Shown here piece by piece: positions 12,939-23,734 of a stretch of DNA of 64,000 nucleotides. The DNA is from Persicaria tinctoria (lineage: Eukaryota; Streptophyta; Magnoliopsida; Caryophyllales; Polygonaceae), in assembly GCA_037127255.1 (NCBI GenBank), contig JBANSL010000001.1:35517001-35581000 (forward strand), read 5' to 3'. How positions within the stretch are numbered: the stretch's first letter is position 1; the number at the start of each line of letters is the position of its first letter. The position numbers and the translations under genes are program-made. Below the pieces are notes generated by a model. It ran no database searches, had not been told where the DNA came from, and worked only from the letters and a program-made list of their open reading frames with translations.

Positions 12939-13960
12939 TTTTGTAGGAGGAAATCGAGAATGCAAATAAAATATGAATAAAGCAAAGCAAACCAGATTCT
13001 GTCCCTTGCAAATGATTACAAGACTCCCTCCCGATGAAGTAGTGGGAAGTCAGGATTGATCCACGAGGAAGCATGTCAGCGGATGTCAGGTAGCTGTAAA
13101 TCTCACAAACAAAAAAGAAAACAGAAAGACAGAAAGAAAGATAGAAATAACAAACAAAAGCAGAAACTAAAGCAAAGACAACGGCTTGGTCGATATCGAC
13201 AAAGGGGGACTCGACATCGATTAATCTCCGTGACGACAGAAAGCAAACTCAGACACAGAAACTCGATCTCGACAAACCCTTACTCGATATCAACAAAGCA
13301 CTACTCGATATCGACTAAAAACTCCCCGAGATCGACAACACATAAACTTAAATTGCAAAGCTTTCGAACACAGAACACAAATTTTCAACTAAATAAATTC
13401 AGTAAACTAAAGACTTCCAAGGCCAGGGTATCAACAACACAACGATAACCATGCAAAATAACACATAAAGGCATAAAAGATCATCCTTTTCAATAAATAA
13501 CTTTCGTTATTAACAAATAGGAATATAGAGGCTTTCGCATAAACCCTAATTGTTACTAACCCTTTTCACATAATTAACCCAAGTTGCATTAATATCACTT
13601 TCGCTTCAATAACACAAACAAGGATCACCTTCAACTCTCGCAAAAGAATCATGCTCATAGGGATAGAAGACGAATTGCATAAAAAGCTCAAACCTTTACC
13701 GCATCACCTCACATGGCCACCGTCGGGCTCACCCCGACCCTAGAAGTGGGTGGACTACTCGCTTTTCATTATCAAGAAAGACATAAAATAACAAAAGCAA
13801 CTAACTTGCATTAAATAAAACTAAAAAGAAAGCTTACAACCGAACAAGCCAAATCCGCTTTCGCCTTTCCGCCTTGCTCGCCACAAACTCTCTCTCTCTC
13901 TCTCTAGTACTACTCACTTGTTCTCCCTGAAATTGAATGAATAAAACTCAGCCCCTATGG

Positions 13961-13972
13961 CTTTATTTATAG
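13961..13972 (-). promoter_or_regulatory. TATA box of B1 3' LTR
   Basis: On the minus strand the site reads CTATAAATAAAG. The same block is conserved at 20715-20726, 35365-35376 (B2), 53595-53606 and 60927-60938 (B4), each preceded by a conserved GGGAATG/AAGC context or its equivalent. The hairpin motifs begin a few hundred bases upstream. Confidence 0.65.
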
Positions 13973-14452
13973 GCTCCATTCCCTCTCTAATTAGGAAAGA
14001 AGATCCTATCTATATCTATATCTACTTACTTAAGATAAAATAATAGAATAAAAGAATTAAATAAAAAAAGGAAATATATCTAAAGTAGTAAAATATCTTT
14101 TTGTGTGGGTAAATCTTCTCTCCATAGATAGAACTTGATAGATGTGGATAGAATCGGACTCCTTCGGCTCCAAGTAATCCCAAACCGCGTCGGACAGCTC
14201 ACCGCGTAACGCGGCCCAAGAAGATCTCCTCGATATCGAGCAAAGTACTCGATATCCAGTAACTGTGTCGACTTCTGCGTTGCTGGTCATGGTCGAGGAA
14301 CTGCTCCCCGACACTGGCAAGGACAGGTGGTGCTGAGGTTGTCGATATCGAGTACCGTACTAAATATCGAGTAGATGCTGCTCGGCATGTCCATTCTTCG
14401 GCTTCTCGATCCAGTATTCTTCCTCGATTCCGGGCATGGCTTCAGGGTGTTG

Positions 14453-14481
14453 TCGATATCGAGTAAATTACTCGATATCGA
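14453..14481. repeat. Hairpin unit, TA core (B1 LTR)
   Basis: Arm TCGATATCGAGTA, 3-nt spacer AAT, then the exact reverse complement of the arm: a perfect 29-nt inverted repeat. The neighbouring units at 14342 and 14566-14593 are similar but imperfect. Confidence 0.9.
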
Positions 14482-14866
14482 GTCGAGCTCCGGAGTCGGG
14501 TTGCCTTCGTCTTCATCTTCCTCGATCAGCTCCTACTCGACCAGGCACTGCTCGGCTTCTTTCGTTGATATCGAGTAAAAGTACTCGATATCGAGTAACA
14601 CTTGACTTCAGCTCGATTTGTCTTGGTTCCAGTGCTCTTCGACCTTGGACTTCTGTAGTTGATTTCCGAGCTTTTCGTCCTTTCTCAGAACTACTGTAAA
14701 TTGCCTCGAATTCTGCGAATTTAAACAGAAACTGGTGTAGATTCCATAATTTGGCAAATAAACATAAACTACATAGATTATGTACTATTCTAGCCCAAAT
14801 GCATGAAATGTATGCAGAAAACGATATAAAAGTTACTGTAAAACATGGCAGATTTAGCTCACAACA

Positions 14867-16331
14867 AACACCCCATACTTAAGCTTGCTTGTCCTCAAGC
14901 AATACTTTTAATTGTCATTCATGGGAAGAAATCAAAACTTTCAACATCTTAGATTCATTCTCATATGTCCTTATAATCAATTACCATCCTCGAAAAGGTA
15001 CTAGTGTCACAAATCCATGCATGTGCAATTAAAAAGCAACTTCTACTCACAAAAGGAGGGTTGTGCAAAACATTCATTCGTGTTAAAGCATTAATAATCA
15101 AGAGGACTTTAATTTAGCTCAATAAGAAGTAGATAGGTAAAAGGCTAAAGGTGGGCAATTTTTGGCAATTTGGTGCTAATGATCCGGGGAAATAGAGTAT
15201 TTCCAAACTTTTCATACCACACTTCTTTTTCATAAGAATCATCACCTTTCATATTGCTTTTATCAATAATAATGCTTTTACCTCTCTAACCTCAGCACTG
15301 CCTTCTGGCGAGTCGCAAACATGGGTGTCATGAATGGCCCCGGATACATAGTGTTTTTGGACTCCTCACCTGTGTGTCCCATCTCACTGAACTATTATCT
15401 CAGTAAGCAGGGTCGATCTATCTTTATCTCCTGAGGTGATTGATTTTCTTTCACTCATTAAATTTTCCATATATTTTAAACAATTTCCTACCAAACTCCA
15501 ATAATGATAACACAAAAACCATATAAAAATCTCCATAATGTAACATCATTCTCAACATAATCCCCGGATAAAAAATAAGGTAAAGAATGGCAATATTTAG
15601 AATATGTAGAGCAAAATATAAAATAAGGCTCAATATGGCTTTTGTGATGCATAAGCATTGGTAAGGCTAGGATATAACAATATGAGCATTATATGGAAAT
15701 ATAAAGTCCTTCATTCTCTTATCATGCAACATGTCAAAAGCAATCTCAAATTTTACCTCCTTTTTCATGGTTTTCAAGAAAATATGCACTTCGTTGTGAC
15801 TTTCCTTTACTAGGTAATTTCATGCTGTATCTCTAATGAATTTAATTTTGTATCGTCGAGTTCAATATAAAGCTTCCATGACATTAATCAAAATTTTCAA
15901 TGGGGGTCATTTTTTCAAACTTTGGAAAACATGCATGTAAGTACATAAATCAATAATGAATTCCAAAATAGCCATGTATAAGCAATTCAAGAATTAATGC
16001 ATATGGAAAATATGCATAAAGTAAGCCATTCCCCCACCCCATACTTAAACATTGCAGTGTCCTCACTGTATAAAAACAAGGGTAAAGAAAGAAACTCACT
16101 AGACAGATGTGCAGGGCTTCATAATGTCGAGGGCTATGCTCTGGGCCGAGTCCGATTTAGCTTGCTTCTATCCCCATGGACCTGAAAAATATAGAAGACA
16201 TATACCCACAATAGAAAAACTAAAACGTTCAAAACCAAAAACAAAAAGCTATGTCCAAAAGTCCCAAAAAATAAATGTCTATTTACAAGCTCTAGATTTT
16301 ATAGTCGCTAGGCCGAATTTCTCCATTAAGC
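14867..16331 (-). other. 3' internal noncoding region of B1 with two polypurine tracts
   Basis: On the minus strand, AAGTATGGGGTGTT abuts the 3' LTR and is the likely polypurine tract. A second copy of AAGTATGGGG followed by TGGGGG lies at about 16028-16040, just after the last ORF, next to an AGTGAGGACACTGCAATG block. The 1.4 kb between is conserved with B3 (45522-46700) and B4 (54712-55910), including the block at 15285-15350. It has no long ORF in any of them. Confidence 0.6.
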
Positions 16332-18152
16332 TCAAGGTGGCATTTGCAGGGCCCATGTAGCTTGGGCTTCAAATAGGACTCCATTCTTGTCCATCAGCTG
16401 TAGTCCTCCAGAATGGATCTTGTTCACCACAAAAGGTCCTATCCTCTTCTTATAAAATTTGTTGGGAAACCAATTATCCTTTGATTTGGAAACATAGAGT
16501 TTGTCTCCAACTTCACACTCTTTGGGCTCATCATTGGAAATTCTACATAAGCGCACATACCAAGGCAAACCTCTCCCATGTATAGATAGATCTTTAATAG
16601 AAATAGGAGAAGAAAGATCCATACCTTGGCTTACCTTCCCAGAAACGGATTCGGGGGCCACTGTATTTGGTCGATCTCGAGTAACAGTACTCAACATCGA
16701 GTTGTTTTCAGCTTCTGGTGGCCTGCTGCTCGAGGATACTGGAGTCGAGGAAGGCGGGGTTTGGTCGATATCGACTAAGGTAGTCGATATCGAGTAGTCG
16801 TCAGCTGCCAGTGGGTTGCTGGTCGAGGAAGGCAAAGTCGAGGCAGCGGGGTTTTGGTCAATATCGAGTAGTTTACTCGATATCGAGGAGTTCTGTGCTT
16901 CAGGTTGGCTGCTCGACGACGCTGCTGCTGGTGGAGGGTTCTGAGTTTGGTCGATATCGACCAAATTACTCGATGTCGAGGAATTTTGTCCGACTTCGAC
17001 CCCATACTTGCATCCTGTCAAGGCATCCGAAAAATAGTTAGTCCAAATCGACGTACCCTGTTCTGTGTCGAGTGGATCCTCTGTGTCCTCGTTTAGGATG
17101 GCCATGCTCTTCTCCACCTGGGCCTCCATATCCCTCTTTTTCAGCTCTTCAGGAGTCATATTTCTTACTTTAGGCTCCCCGCAAGTAATGTAACCAGCTG
17201 AGATAGATGTTACCTCTTCCATTGGACATGTATGCCTTTCAGTTTTATTAAAGGAATACTCAATTATTTCATCGCTGATGTTGAAAGTGAACACTCCCTT
17301 CCTTACGCTTATGTTGGCATCCACCGTCGCCAAGAAGGGCCTTCCTAGAATAATTGGACAAGCAGGGTCCTTTGCCATATCAATAACTAAGAAATCAGCA
17401 GGGACAAAGAACTTACCTACTTGCACTGGCACATTATCCACCATGCCTGTTGGAATGACCACCGTGTTGTTGGCCATATAAAGCTTAGCATCCACAAGCT
17501 CTAGGGCACCTATCTTAATCTTAGACCATATTGTTAAAGGCATTATACTCACACTAGCTCCAAGATCACATAAAGCATTAAATTTATATTGACCAAATCC
17601 AATGGTTATAACAAACTTACCTGGATCTAACATTTTCTCAAGTATGTCCATATGGCTGCATTCCTCTGTAATTTCAGCCATTGACCGCTTCTTTCTTAAA
17701 ATCTCCTTGAGGAATTTGACATAGGATGGCATCTCATTGAGAGCTTCTGTGAAGGGTATGGTGACATTGAGCTTCTGGAGCATCTTGATGAAGCGCTGAA
17801 ATTTCTTTTCTGCTGGATCCTTTGGAGATTTTGTTGGGAAAGGCAGCTTCTTTTTCTGATTTGGAGCCAAAACAGATGTCGGAGGTGTTGCAACTTTCTC
17901 GACGTCGACTTGGTTTTCCTCGATATCGACCAGGTTCTTCTCGATATCGACTAAGTTCTTCAATGTCGAGTTGTTGTGCTCCACAGATGAAGGATGGTCC
18001 ACTCTATCCTCGACGCCGAGTTGGCCCTCCTCGATATCGACCAAAGTCTGGTTGACATCGAGTTGCTGCTCGTCGATTTGCTGTTCAGCTCCTTCGTCCT
18101 GCTGCTTTCCGACCTCTTGCTCTTGTAATTGGTGGCTGCTTCTGAGTTTCAC
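16332..18152 (-). CDS. Gag-tail/protease polyprotein with hairpin-encoded linker and GPY/F-like tail (B1)
   Basis: Open for 606 codons. Residues 1-90 are a Gln/Glu-rich linker with several LVDIE repeats. A retropepsin follows: catalytic DLGAS at 196-200, the hydrophobic flap region, and ILGRPF at 268-273. Residues 390-490 are Ser/Pro-rich with repeated SSISSKLLDID and YSISTTLVDID units, each encoded by one DNA hairpin unit. The C-terminus (about 545-606: EVGDKLYVSKSKDNWFPNK..GPFVVNKI) resembles the GPY/F module that ends Ty3/Gypsy integrases. RT, RNase H and the integrase core are missing between protease and this tail. The ATG may not be the native start, because gag runs into this frame from upstream. 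Confidence 0.75.
   Translation of the reverse strand: MKLRSSHQLQEQEVGKQQDEGAEQQIDEQQLDVNQTLVDIEEGQLGVEDRVDHPSSVEHNNSTLKNLVDIEKNLVDIEENQVDVEKVATPPTSVLAPNQKKKLPFPTKSPKDPAEKKFQRFIKMLQKLNVTIPFTEALNEMPSYVKFLKEILRKKRSMAEITEECSHMDILEKMLDPGKFVITIGFGQYKFNALCDLGASVSIMPLTIWSKIKIGALELVDAKLYMANNTVVIPTGMVDNVPVQVGKFFVPADFLVIDMAKDPACPIILGRPFLATVDANISVRKGVFTFNISDEIIEYSFNKTERHTCPMEEVTSISAGYITCGEPKVRNMTPEELKKRDMEAQVEKSMAILNEDTEDPLDTEQGTSIWTNYFSDALTGCKYGVEVGQNSSTSSNLVDIDQTQNPPPAAASSSSQPEAQNSSISSKLLDIDQNPAASTLPSSTSNPLAADDYSISTTLVDIDQTPPSSTPVSSSSRPPEAENNSMLSTVTRDRPNTVAPESVSGKVSQGMDLSSPISIKDLSIHGRGLPWYVRLCRISNDEPKECEVGDKLYVSKSKDNWFPNKFYKKRIGPFVVNKIHSGGLQLMDKNGVLFEAQATWALQMPP
16765..16793. repeat. Hairpin unit, TA core with GACTA flank (B1 coding linker)
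   Basis: Arm TCGATATCGACTA, spacer AGG, then its exact reverse complement. The flank differs from the LTR units (GACTA for GAGTA), and the partner arm carries the matching change (TAGTC for TACTC). On the minus strand it encodes part of YSISTTLVDID. Related units lie at 16858-16886 and 16951-16979. Confidence 0.9.
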
Positions 18153-19620
18153 AACATCGATGTGTCCGGTCTTCCCCTTGGGATTTGGTTATGAAGTTCC
18201 ACGGAGCAAACCTGACTGTCTGGGGACTCCTGCTGCTAGATGGCCAATCTGTGTATCAATTGATTTTCTCCAGACATCGATCTCCCCAAGCCTAGAGTTG
18301 ACACCTTGTATTTGAGTGTAGACTGAGTTGAAGGATTGCTTGGAGTCTGAATGATTTCTCCGTATTTCCTCTAGGACGGTCTATAGATAATCCCTTTTCT
18401 GGTCTCTTTTCGGATGTCCTGGAGCTCTGTAGGACGGGGGGTTCCTAGACACCTTGGTTCCATTGTGGTTGTTGGAACCTTTGGTCCCCCATATAGCGAT
18501 TGGGACCCCCTGCGTAAGCTGCCTCTTCATGGTATTCTGCCAGCCTGACTTGCTCTGTGTGTGGGCACTCAGTAGTGTTGTGCCGCTGTGATCCGCATTC
18601 GATGCAGGCCTGATTGATAGAAAGATACTTGACTTGCTTGAGGAGCTTGCGGTTCTGATCTCTGTAGTATTGCTTCTTGACATCTGGGTCAATTTCTCTA
18701 GAGGGCTCATAGAGGGGCATGGATGGGGCTGGCCTGGCGTAGGCATTCTCCTCATAGTTGGTTGGAGTCTCATACTTGTTGTCGTAGTTAGTCAGCTTAT
18801 CGAGGACAGCCCATGCGTCAGCAGGTGGCATTATCAGATACTCATAATGAGTATATGTGTTGATCCTATTCTTAGCAGCCAAGTCAAGAGAATTGAAGAA
18901 GATCTCCTGAACTACGCATGGTTGATGTCCATGTGTAGGGAATGATCGCAGCAGATCCTTATATCTTTCCTAAGCCTTTGCTAGCGGCTCCCCAAGTTTC
19001 TGTTTGAAAGCTGTGATCTTTTGGCGAAGTAGTGGTGTCTTGGCAGGAGGAAAGAACTTGTTGAGGAATTCCTGCTTTACTTCAGCCCATGTCGTGAGGG
19101 ATCGCGGTTTCAGCCCTTCAAGCCACTTCAATGCTGGACTAGCTAGGGACCAACGAAAAGCCTTCATCAAGATATACTCCAAGGTGGTACCTTAAGCAAG
19201 AGTACGACACATATCAGTAAAGTTGGTAATATGTTGAAGAGGACATTCATTAAATCTACCAAAGAAAGCATTATTTTTAATTTCAATAAGGAAAGGAGTG
19301 CGAATTTCATAGTTATTTTCAGGGATTAGAATGGCCGATTCAAGCACGATGAGAGTCGGGTGCATGTAATCCTCTGCAGTTGTAGGGTATTAGGCAAGCT
19401 CATCTTGCAATTGCCTCCTTCGCGCAACCTCCTGTGTAATGCGTGCTCTCTCAGCGGTGAGAGTAGTATCTTTGGTGGCTAGTTCCCTCTGAAGCCTCTT
19501 AATCAGCTGTTCCTGTGTCTCTGCGGCCGTCATCGCTCTTTTTAGTTTAGCTTGAATGTGTATAAGGCGCTCCGGTTCGTCTAAGACGTCAAACTCAGGT
19601 GTTTGACCAGAACGACGAAT
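18153..19620 (-). pseudogene. Broken gag of B1
   Basis: Homologous along its length to the intact 424-codon gag of B4 (58479-59753). The start codon is ATT instead of ATG (19618-19620). Stops interrupt at about 19388 (after the coiled coil), 19192 and 18971, and another stop (near 18381) follows KRDYL. Surviving pieces include WSLASPALKWLEGL, EFLNKFFPPAKT and the zinc knuckle CIECGSQRHNTTEC (C-X2-C-X4-H-X4-C). Gag would form the particle and bind RNA; this copy cannot. Confidence 0.85.
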
Positions 19621-19683
19621 ATACCTGCGAAGTAAGTCAAAAGAAAAGTGAGATCTGACTACCTAAGGCGCGAATGATTGCTT

Positions 19684-19700
19684 CCCCGGCAACGGCGCCA
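19684..19700 (-). other. Primer binding site, tRNA-Asp type (B1)
   Basis: CCCCGGCAACGGCGCCA on the plus strand, a perfect match to the tRNA-Asp 3' end, separated by 3 nt from the LTR. Confidence 0.9.
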
Positions 19701-19703
19701 ATT

Positions 19704-21599
19704 TGTTGTAGGAGGGGAAATCGAGTTTAAAATATATAGAAATATATCAAACCAGATTCACGACCAAGCAAATAATTACAAGACTCCCTCCCGATGTAGT
19801 AGTGGGAAGTCAGGATCGATCCACGAGGAAGCGTGTTAGCAGATCTCAGGTAGCTGTAAATCTCACAGACAGAAAAGCAAATAGAAAGGCAGAAAGAAAG
19901 ATAGAAATAACAAACAAAAGCAGAAACTAAAGCAAAGACAGCGGCTGGGTCGATATCGACAAAGGGTACTCGATACCGAATAAGCTCAGTGACGACAGAA
20001 AGCAAACTCAGACACAGAAACTCGATCTCGACAAACCCTTACTCGATAACGACAAAGCAATACTCGATATCGACTAAAAACTCCCCGAGATTCGACAACA
20101 CATAAACTTAAATTGCAAAGCTTTTGAACACAGAACACAAATTTTCAACGAAATAAATTCAATAAACTAAAAACTTCGAAGGCCAGGGTATCAACAACAC
20201 AACGATAACCATGCAAAATAACACATAAAGGCATAAAAGATCATGCTTTTCATCAAATAACTTTCGTTATTAACAAATAGAAATATAGAGGCTTTCGCAT
20301 AAACCCTAATTGTTACTAACCCTTTTCACATAATTAACCCAAGATGCATTAAGATCACTTTCGCTTCAATAACACAAACAAGGATCACCTTCAACTCTCG
20401 CAAAAGAATCATGCTCATAGGGATAGAAGACGAATTGCATAAAAAGCTCAAACCTTTACCGCATCACCTCACATGGCTGCCGTCGGGCTCACCCCGACCC
20501 TAGAAGTGGGTGGGCTACTCGCTCTTCATTATCAAGAACGACATAAAATAACAAAAGAAACTAACTTGCATTAAATAAAACTAAAAAGAAAGCTTACAAC
20601 CGAACAAGATAAATCCGCTTTCGCCTTTCCGCCTTGCTCGCCACAAACTCTCTCTCTCTACAACTACTCACTTGTTCTCCCTGAAATTGATTGAATAAGA
20701 CTCAGGCCCTAGGGCTTTATTTATAGGCTTCATTCCCTCTCTAATTAGGAAAGAAGATCTTATCTATATCTATATCTACTTACTTAAGATAAAATAATGG
20801 AATAAAAGAATTAAATCCAAAAAGGAAATATATCTAAAGTAGTAAAATATCTTCTTGTGTGGATAAATCTTCTCTCCATAGATAGAACTTGATAGATGTG
20901 GATAGAATCGGACTCCTTCGGCTCCAAGTAATCCCAAACCGCGTCGGACAGCTCACTGCGTAACGCGGCCCAGGAAGGTCTCCTCGATATCGAGCAAAGT
21001 ACTCGATATCCAGTAACTGTGTCGACTTCTGCGTTGCTGGTCTTGGTCGAGGAACTGCTCCCCGACACTGGCTCGGACAAGTGGTTCTGAGGATGTCGAT
21101 ATCGAGTACCGTACTCGATATCGAGTAGATGCTCCTCGGCATGTCCAGTCTTCGGCTTCTCGATCCAGTATCCTTCCTCGATTCCGGGCATGGCTTCAGG
21201 GTGTTGTCGATATCGAGTAAATTACTCGATATCGAGTCGAGCTCCGGAGTCGGGTTGCCTTCGTCTTCATCTTCCTCGATCAGCTCCTACTCGACCAGGC
21301 ACTGCTCGGCTTCTTTCGTCGATATCGAGTAACACTTGACTTCAGCTCGATTTGTCTTGGTTCCCTGCTCTTCGACCTTGGACTTCTGTAGTTGATTTCC
21401 GAGCTTTTCGTCCTTTCTCAGAACTGCTGTAAATTGCCTCGAATTCGGCGAATTTAAACAGAAACTGGTGTAGATTTCATAATTTTGCAAATAAACATAA
21501 ACTACATAGATTCTGTACTATTCTAGCCCAAATGCATGAAATATATGCAGAAAACGATATAAAAGTTACTGTAAAACATGGCAGATTCAGCTGACAACA
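19704..21599 (-). repeat. 5' LTR of B1
   Basis: TG..CA termini (TGTTGTAGG to GACAACA). U3 holds hairpin units at 21096-21124 and 21207-21235 upstream of the TATA box at 20715-20726. Compared with the 3' LTR, one unit near 21321 has collapsed to a single half-site with a loss of about 28 bp, so units are lost by recombination between half-sites. Confidence 0.92.
21096..21124. repeat. Hairpin unit, TA core (B1 5' LTR)
   Basis: Arm TCGATATCGAGTAC, 1-nt spacer, and its exact reverse complement. The equivalent in the 3' LTR (14342-14370) has mutated in the second arm (TAAAT for TCGAT). Confidence 0.9.
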
Positions 21600-21604
21600 A
21601 TGAC

Positions 21605-22300
21605 ACCTATACCAATCAACATGTCACCTGTTTATTCAGACATGACAGATAGCCAACCCCAACCCTAACCGAATGGGAAATTTCAAACCAAACCATTTCA
21701 ATTCATAAATTCGAAATTTCAGTCTCTGGACCTAAACTAAAAATTCCAATTTAAAGGCTTGGAAGATAGAGCAGAGAAGAAGAAGGGTGAAGGATTGTAC
21801 CTGGAATCGCATAATCGAAGCCAATTGTTGAGATTATCCTCGACGAGGCTCGAAATCGCCTGAAGAAAGAGAGAGTGGAAGGACCTGTGTGAGGGAGGAA
21901 GGGCATGAGGCTTATCACCCAAGCCCCCGACCCTTTTCCTTCTCCCTTCTTGTGGTTGCCTCAACCATAGCACCCGAGCTCGCCGAATGAGGCGTCTTCT
22001 TCCTCCTCCGGCCCCGTCGAGCCCGAAGGAGACGAATGGGAGGAAGAAGGACCAAGATGACTGCGCTCAAGCCCTCCCGTCGAGCCCGGAGGCCACGAAC
22101 CTCACCTCCGACGACGGCGTCTTCCCTGCTTCATCAAACCCCTCATCCTTCCCTTCCTCTCTCACTGTTGCGCGCTTTTCTCTCTCCAATCGGCTGCAGC
22201 CCGTGAGATACCGGGTAAAGGAGGGTTACTTTGCAATATTTTTTTTTTGGGTTAACCCCGCAATCCAACCATGTATTTAGATTACTTTTGCAAATGGCCC
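21605..22300 (-). repeat. Outer right part of the MULE
   Basis: 21605-21880 continues the right palindrome arm and includes the counterpart of the exon 1 donor region (GTACCTGGAATC near 21798). From about 21890 to 22200 the sequence is unlike the left arm and codes for nothing recognisable. The last 90 bp are the terminal inverted repeat. Confidence 0.75.
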
Positions 22301-22309
22301 TTTCTCTTT

Positions 22310-22676
22310 TCAAAATTTATCATTATAATGGTACATATTCATATTTAAATATATTATATTTAATTTGGTCCGATCAATCCATAAATAGCACGTCCGTTGT
22401 TAAATTTGAAGGTGATATTATCATATATTATGTACATCATATATTTTATAAAGTTGGTTTAATGCAGTAGAATATATTATGTACGTCATATATTTCGAAA
22501 GAATTTTTTCTTTTTGCATAAGAGGTTCCTAAATGTAATTAAATTTGTAATCACCGAAGGTATGTAAATTAAAGAAATTGAAGCAAGGGTATGATATATT
22601 TATTATAGAGGAAATTAACCCAATAGTATATAGATTATTTGATCTAAAAATATAAGATTTCTAACTAATTAAAATA
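22310..22676. other. AT-rich spacer between MULE and CACTA element
   Basis: AT-rich, with a short direct repeat (ATATATTATGTACATCATATATTTT and a near copy around 22470, differing by one base in the GTACNTC part). No gene seen. Confidence 0.5.
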
Positions 22677-23206
22677 CACTACTAAAAAAACAGGATTTAG
22701 CAACGGAAAATAGCAACGGCTTTGGCAACGAATGACCTTGGCTAACCGGTTTAGCCACGGACTCAGCAATGGTCGGGCTATCCGTAGCCATATGCCTCGT
22801 GACTAAATTTGGGCCGATGTAGCAACGGAAATTAGCAACGAACTCATACCGCCGTGGCTAATTCCGTGGCTGGGTATGACTTATGAATGTCGTGGCTATG
22901 GCGACGACGACAGCGTCGAAAACGGTCATCGGAAATGTCGTGGCTAATTTTGTGGCTGAGTTCATTGCTGATGTTGTTTCTTGTTTTAAGGTGGGCATCG
23001 TTGACTGGGTTGAGGCTAAATTCATGGCTTACGTTATTGCGATTATTTGAATGCGCTATTTATACAATAGAGAATATATATAATGTTATAGCTAATGCGT
23101 CCAAATACAAAACAAAACATCATACACATAATGTACAACATCCAGAAATACTACACCTAAGAAAAGGCACCAACACATCTTAAGAATCTATACACTAGTT
23201 TGAGAA

Positions 23207-23290
23207 CTTCTGCCTTGTTCTTGCACCCAATGCCTCACAATGGACCAACTTCTGCCTTGTTCTTGCACCCAATGCCTCACAATGGACCAA
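23207..23290. repeat. Tandem 42-bp duplication
   Basis: Two exact adjacent copies of a 42-bp unit beginning ACTTCTGCCTTGTTCTTGCA, inside the CACTA element. Confidence 0.85.
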
Positions 23291-23734
23291 CAAGTATCCA
23301 TTTTTTCTGCCCAAGTATGAAATTAATTAGCCCTGTTCAATTACAAAAGTATAAAATACAAATCAAATACTAAAATTTTAAAACAATCATTTATTTGTAC
23401 CCACCTAATTTGTATATAATAATAATAATAATTTTAGTCTTGTAATTAAGAGCATGGTGCAAACTATAGTTGCCCCGTTTACTCATTATATATAGCACCA
23501 CTAACAATATTTTCTCCAATATTGTGGAGATCAGTTTTGTGAGAAATTGAGAATGTATATGCAATATTGTAGTTTGATAAAATTCTAACTGCTATTCAAA
23601 CATAGATCGGTATGAAGCACAACATTAATTATAAAAAAAACTATGGTGTTGTGTAAAATGTCTTCTTGGCAAGATTGTAACCTATTTAGAAGAAATAAAA
23701 TTCCGAATTTCATTTAATTAGGGGTGGAGCAAAC

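Larger units (their letters stand above)
12939..14866 (-). repeat. 3' LTR of B1
   Basis: It matches 19704-21599 along its length and ends GCTCACAACA. In the minus orientation, U3 holds several TATCGAGTA hairpin units (14342-14593). A second cluster of such motifs lies in the R-U5 part (13185-13335). A CT microsatellite lies at 13888-13905. Confidence 0.9.
12939..21599 (-). mobile_element. Element B1: complete non-autonomous Athila-like LTR element
   Basis: Two LTRs (12939-14866 and 19704-21599) in direct orientation flank an internal region with a tRNA-Asp PBS, a broken gag and an open protease-linker ORF. The TSD ATGAC is perfect (12934-12938 and 21600-21604). The first dinucleotide of the left LTR is mutated (TT for TG). 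RT, RNase H and integrase core are absent. The element sits in the right arm of the MULE and so is younger than it. Confidence 0.92.
9707..22300. mobile_element. Pack-MULE-like Mutator element with long internal palindrome, split by element B1
   Basis: The 9-bp TTTCTCTTT occurs at 9698-9706 and again at 22301-22309, the TSD length diagnostic of Mutator-like elements. The ends are inverted-repeat related: left GAGGAAAATGCACAATCTAA and the complement of the right end GGGCCATTTGCAAAAGTAAT, followed by matching GGTTAACCC, TTGCA, GTAACCCT and CCGGTAT blocks over about 90 bp. Removing B1 and one TSD leaves about 3.9 kb. Inside, about 1.3 kb is present twice in inverted orientation around a loop near 11401-11824. 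No transposase is seen, so it is non-autonomous. The contents look like an intron-containing host gene segment. Confidence 0.8.

Noticed and set aside
14340..14600. CRISPR-like array of short palindromic repeats with spacers
   Set aside because: Eukaryotic plant context, irregular spacing, no unique spacers of even length; the units lie inside LTRs and coding linkers of retroelements.
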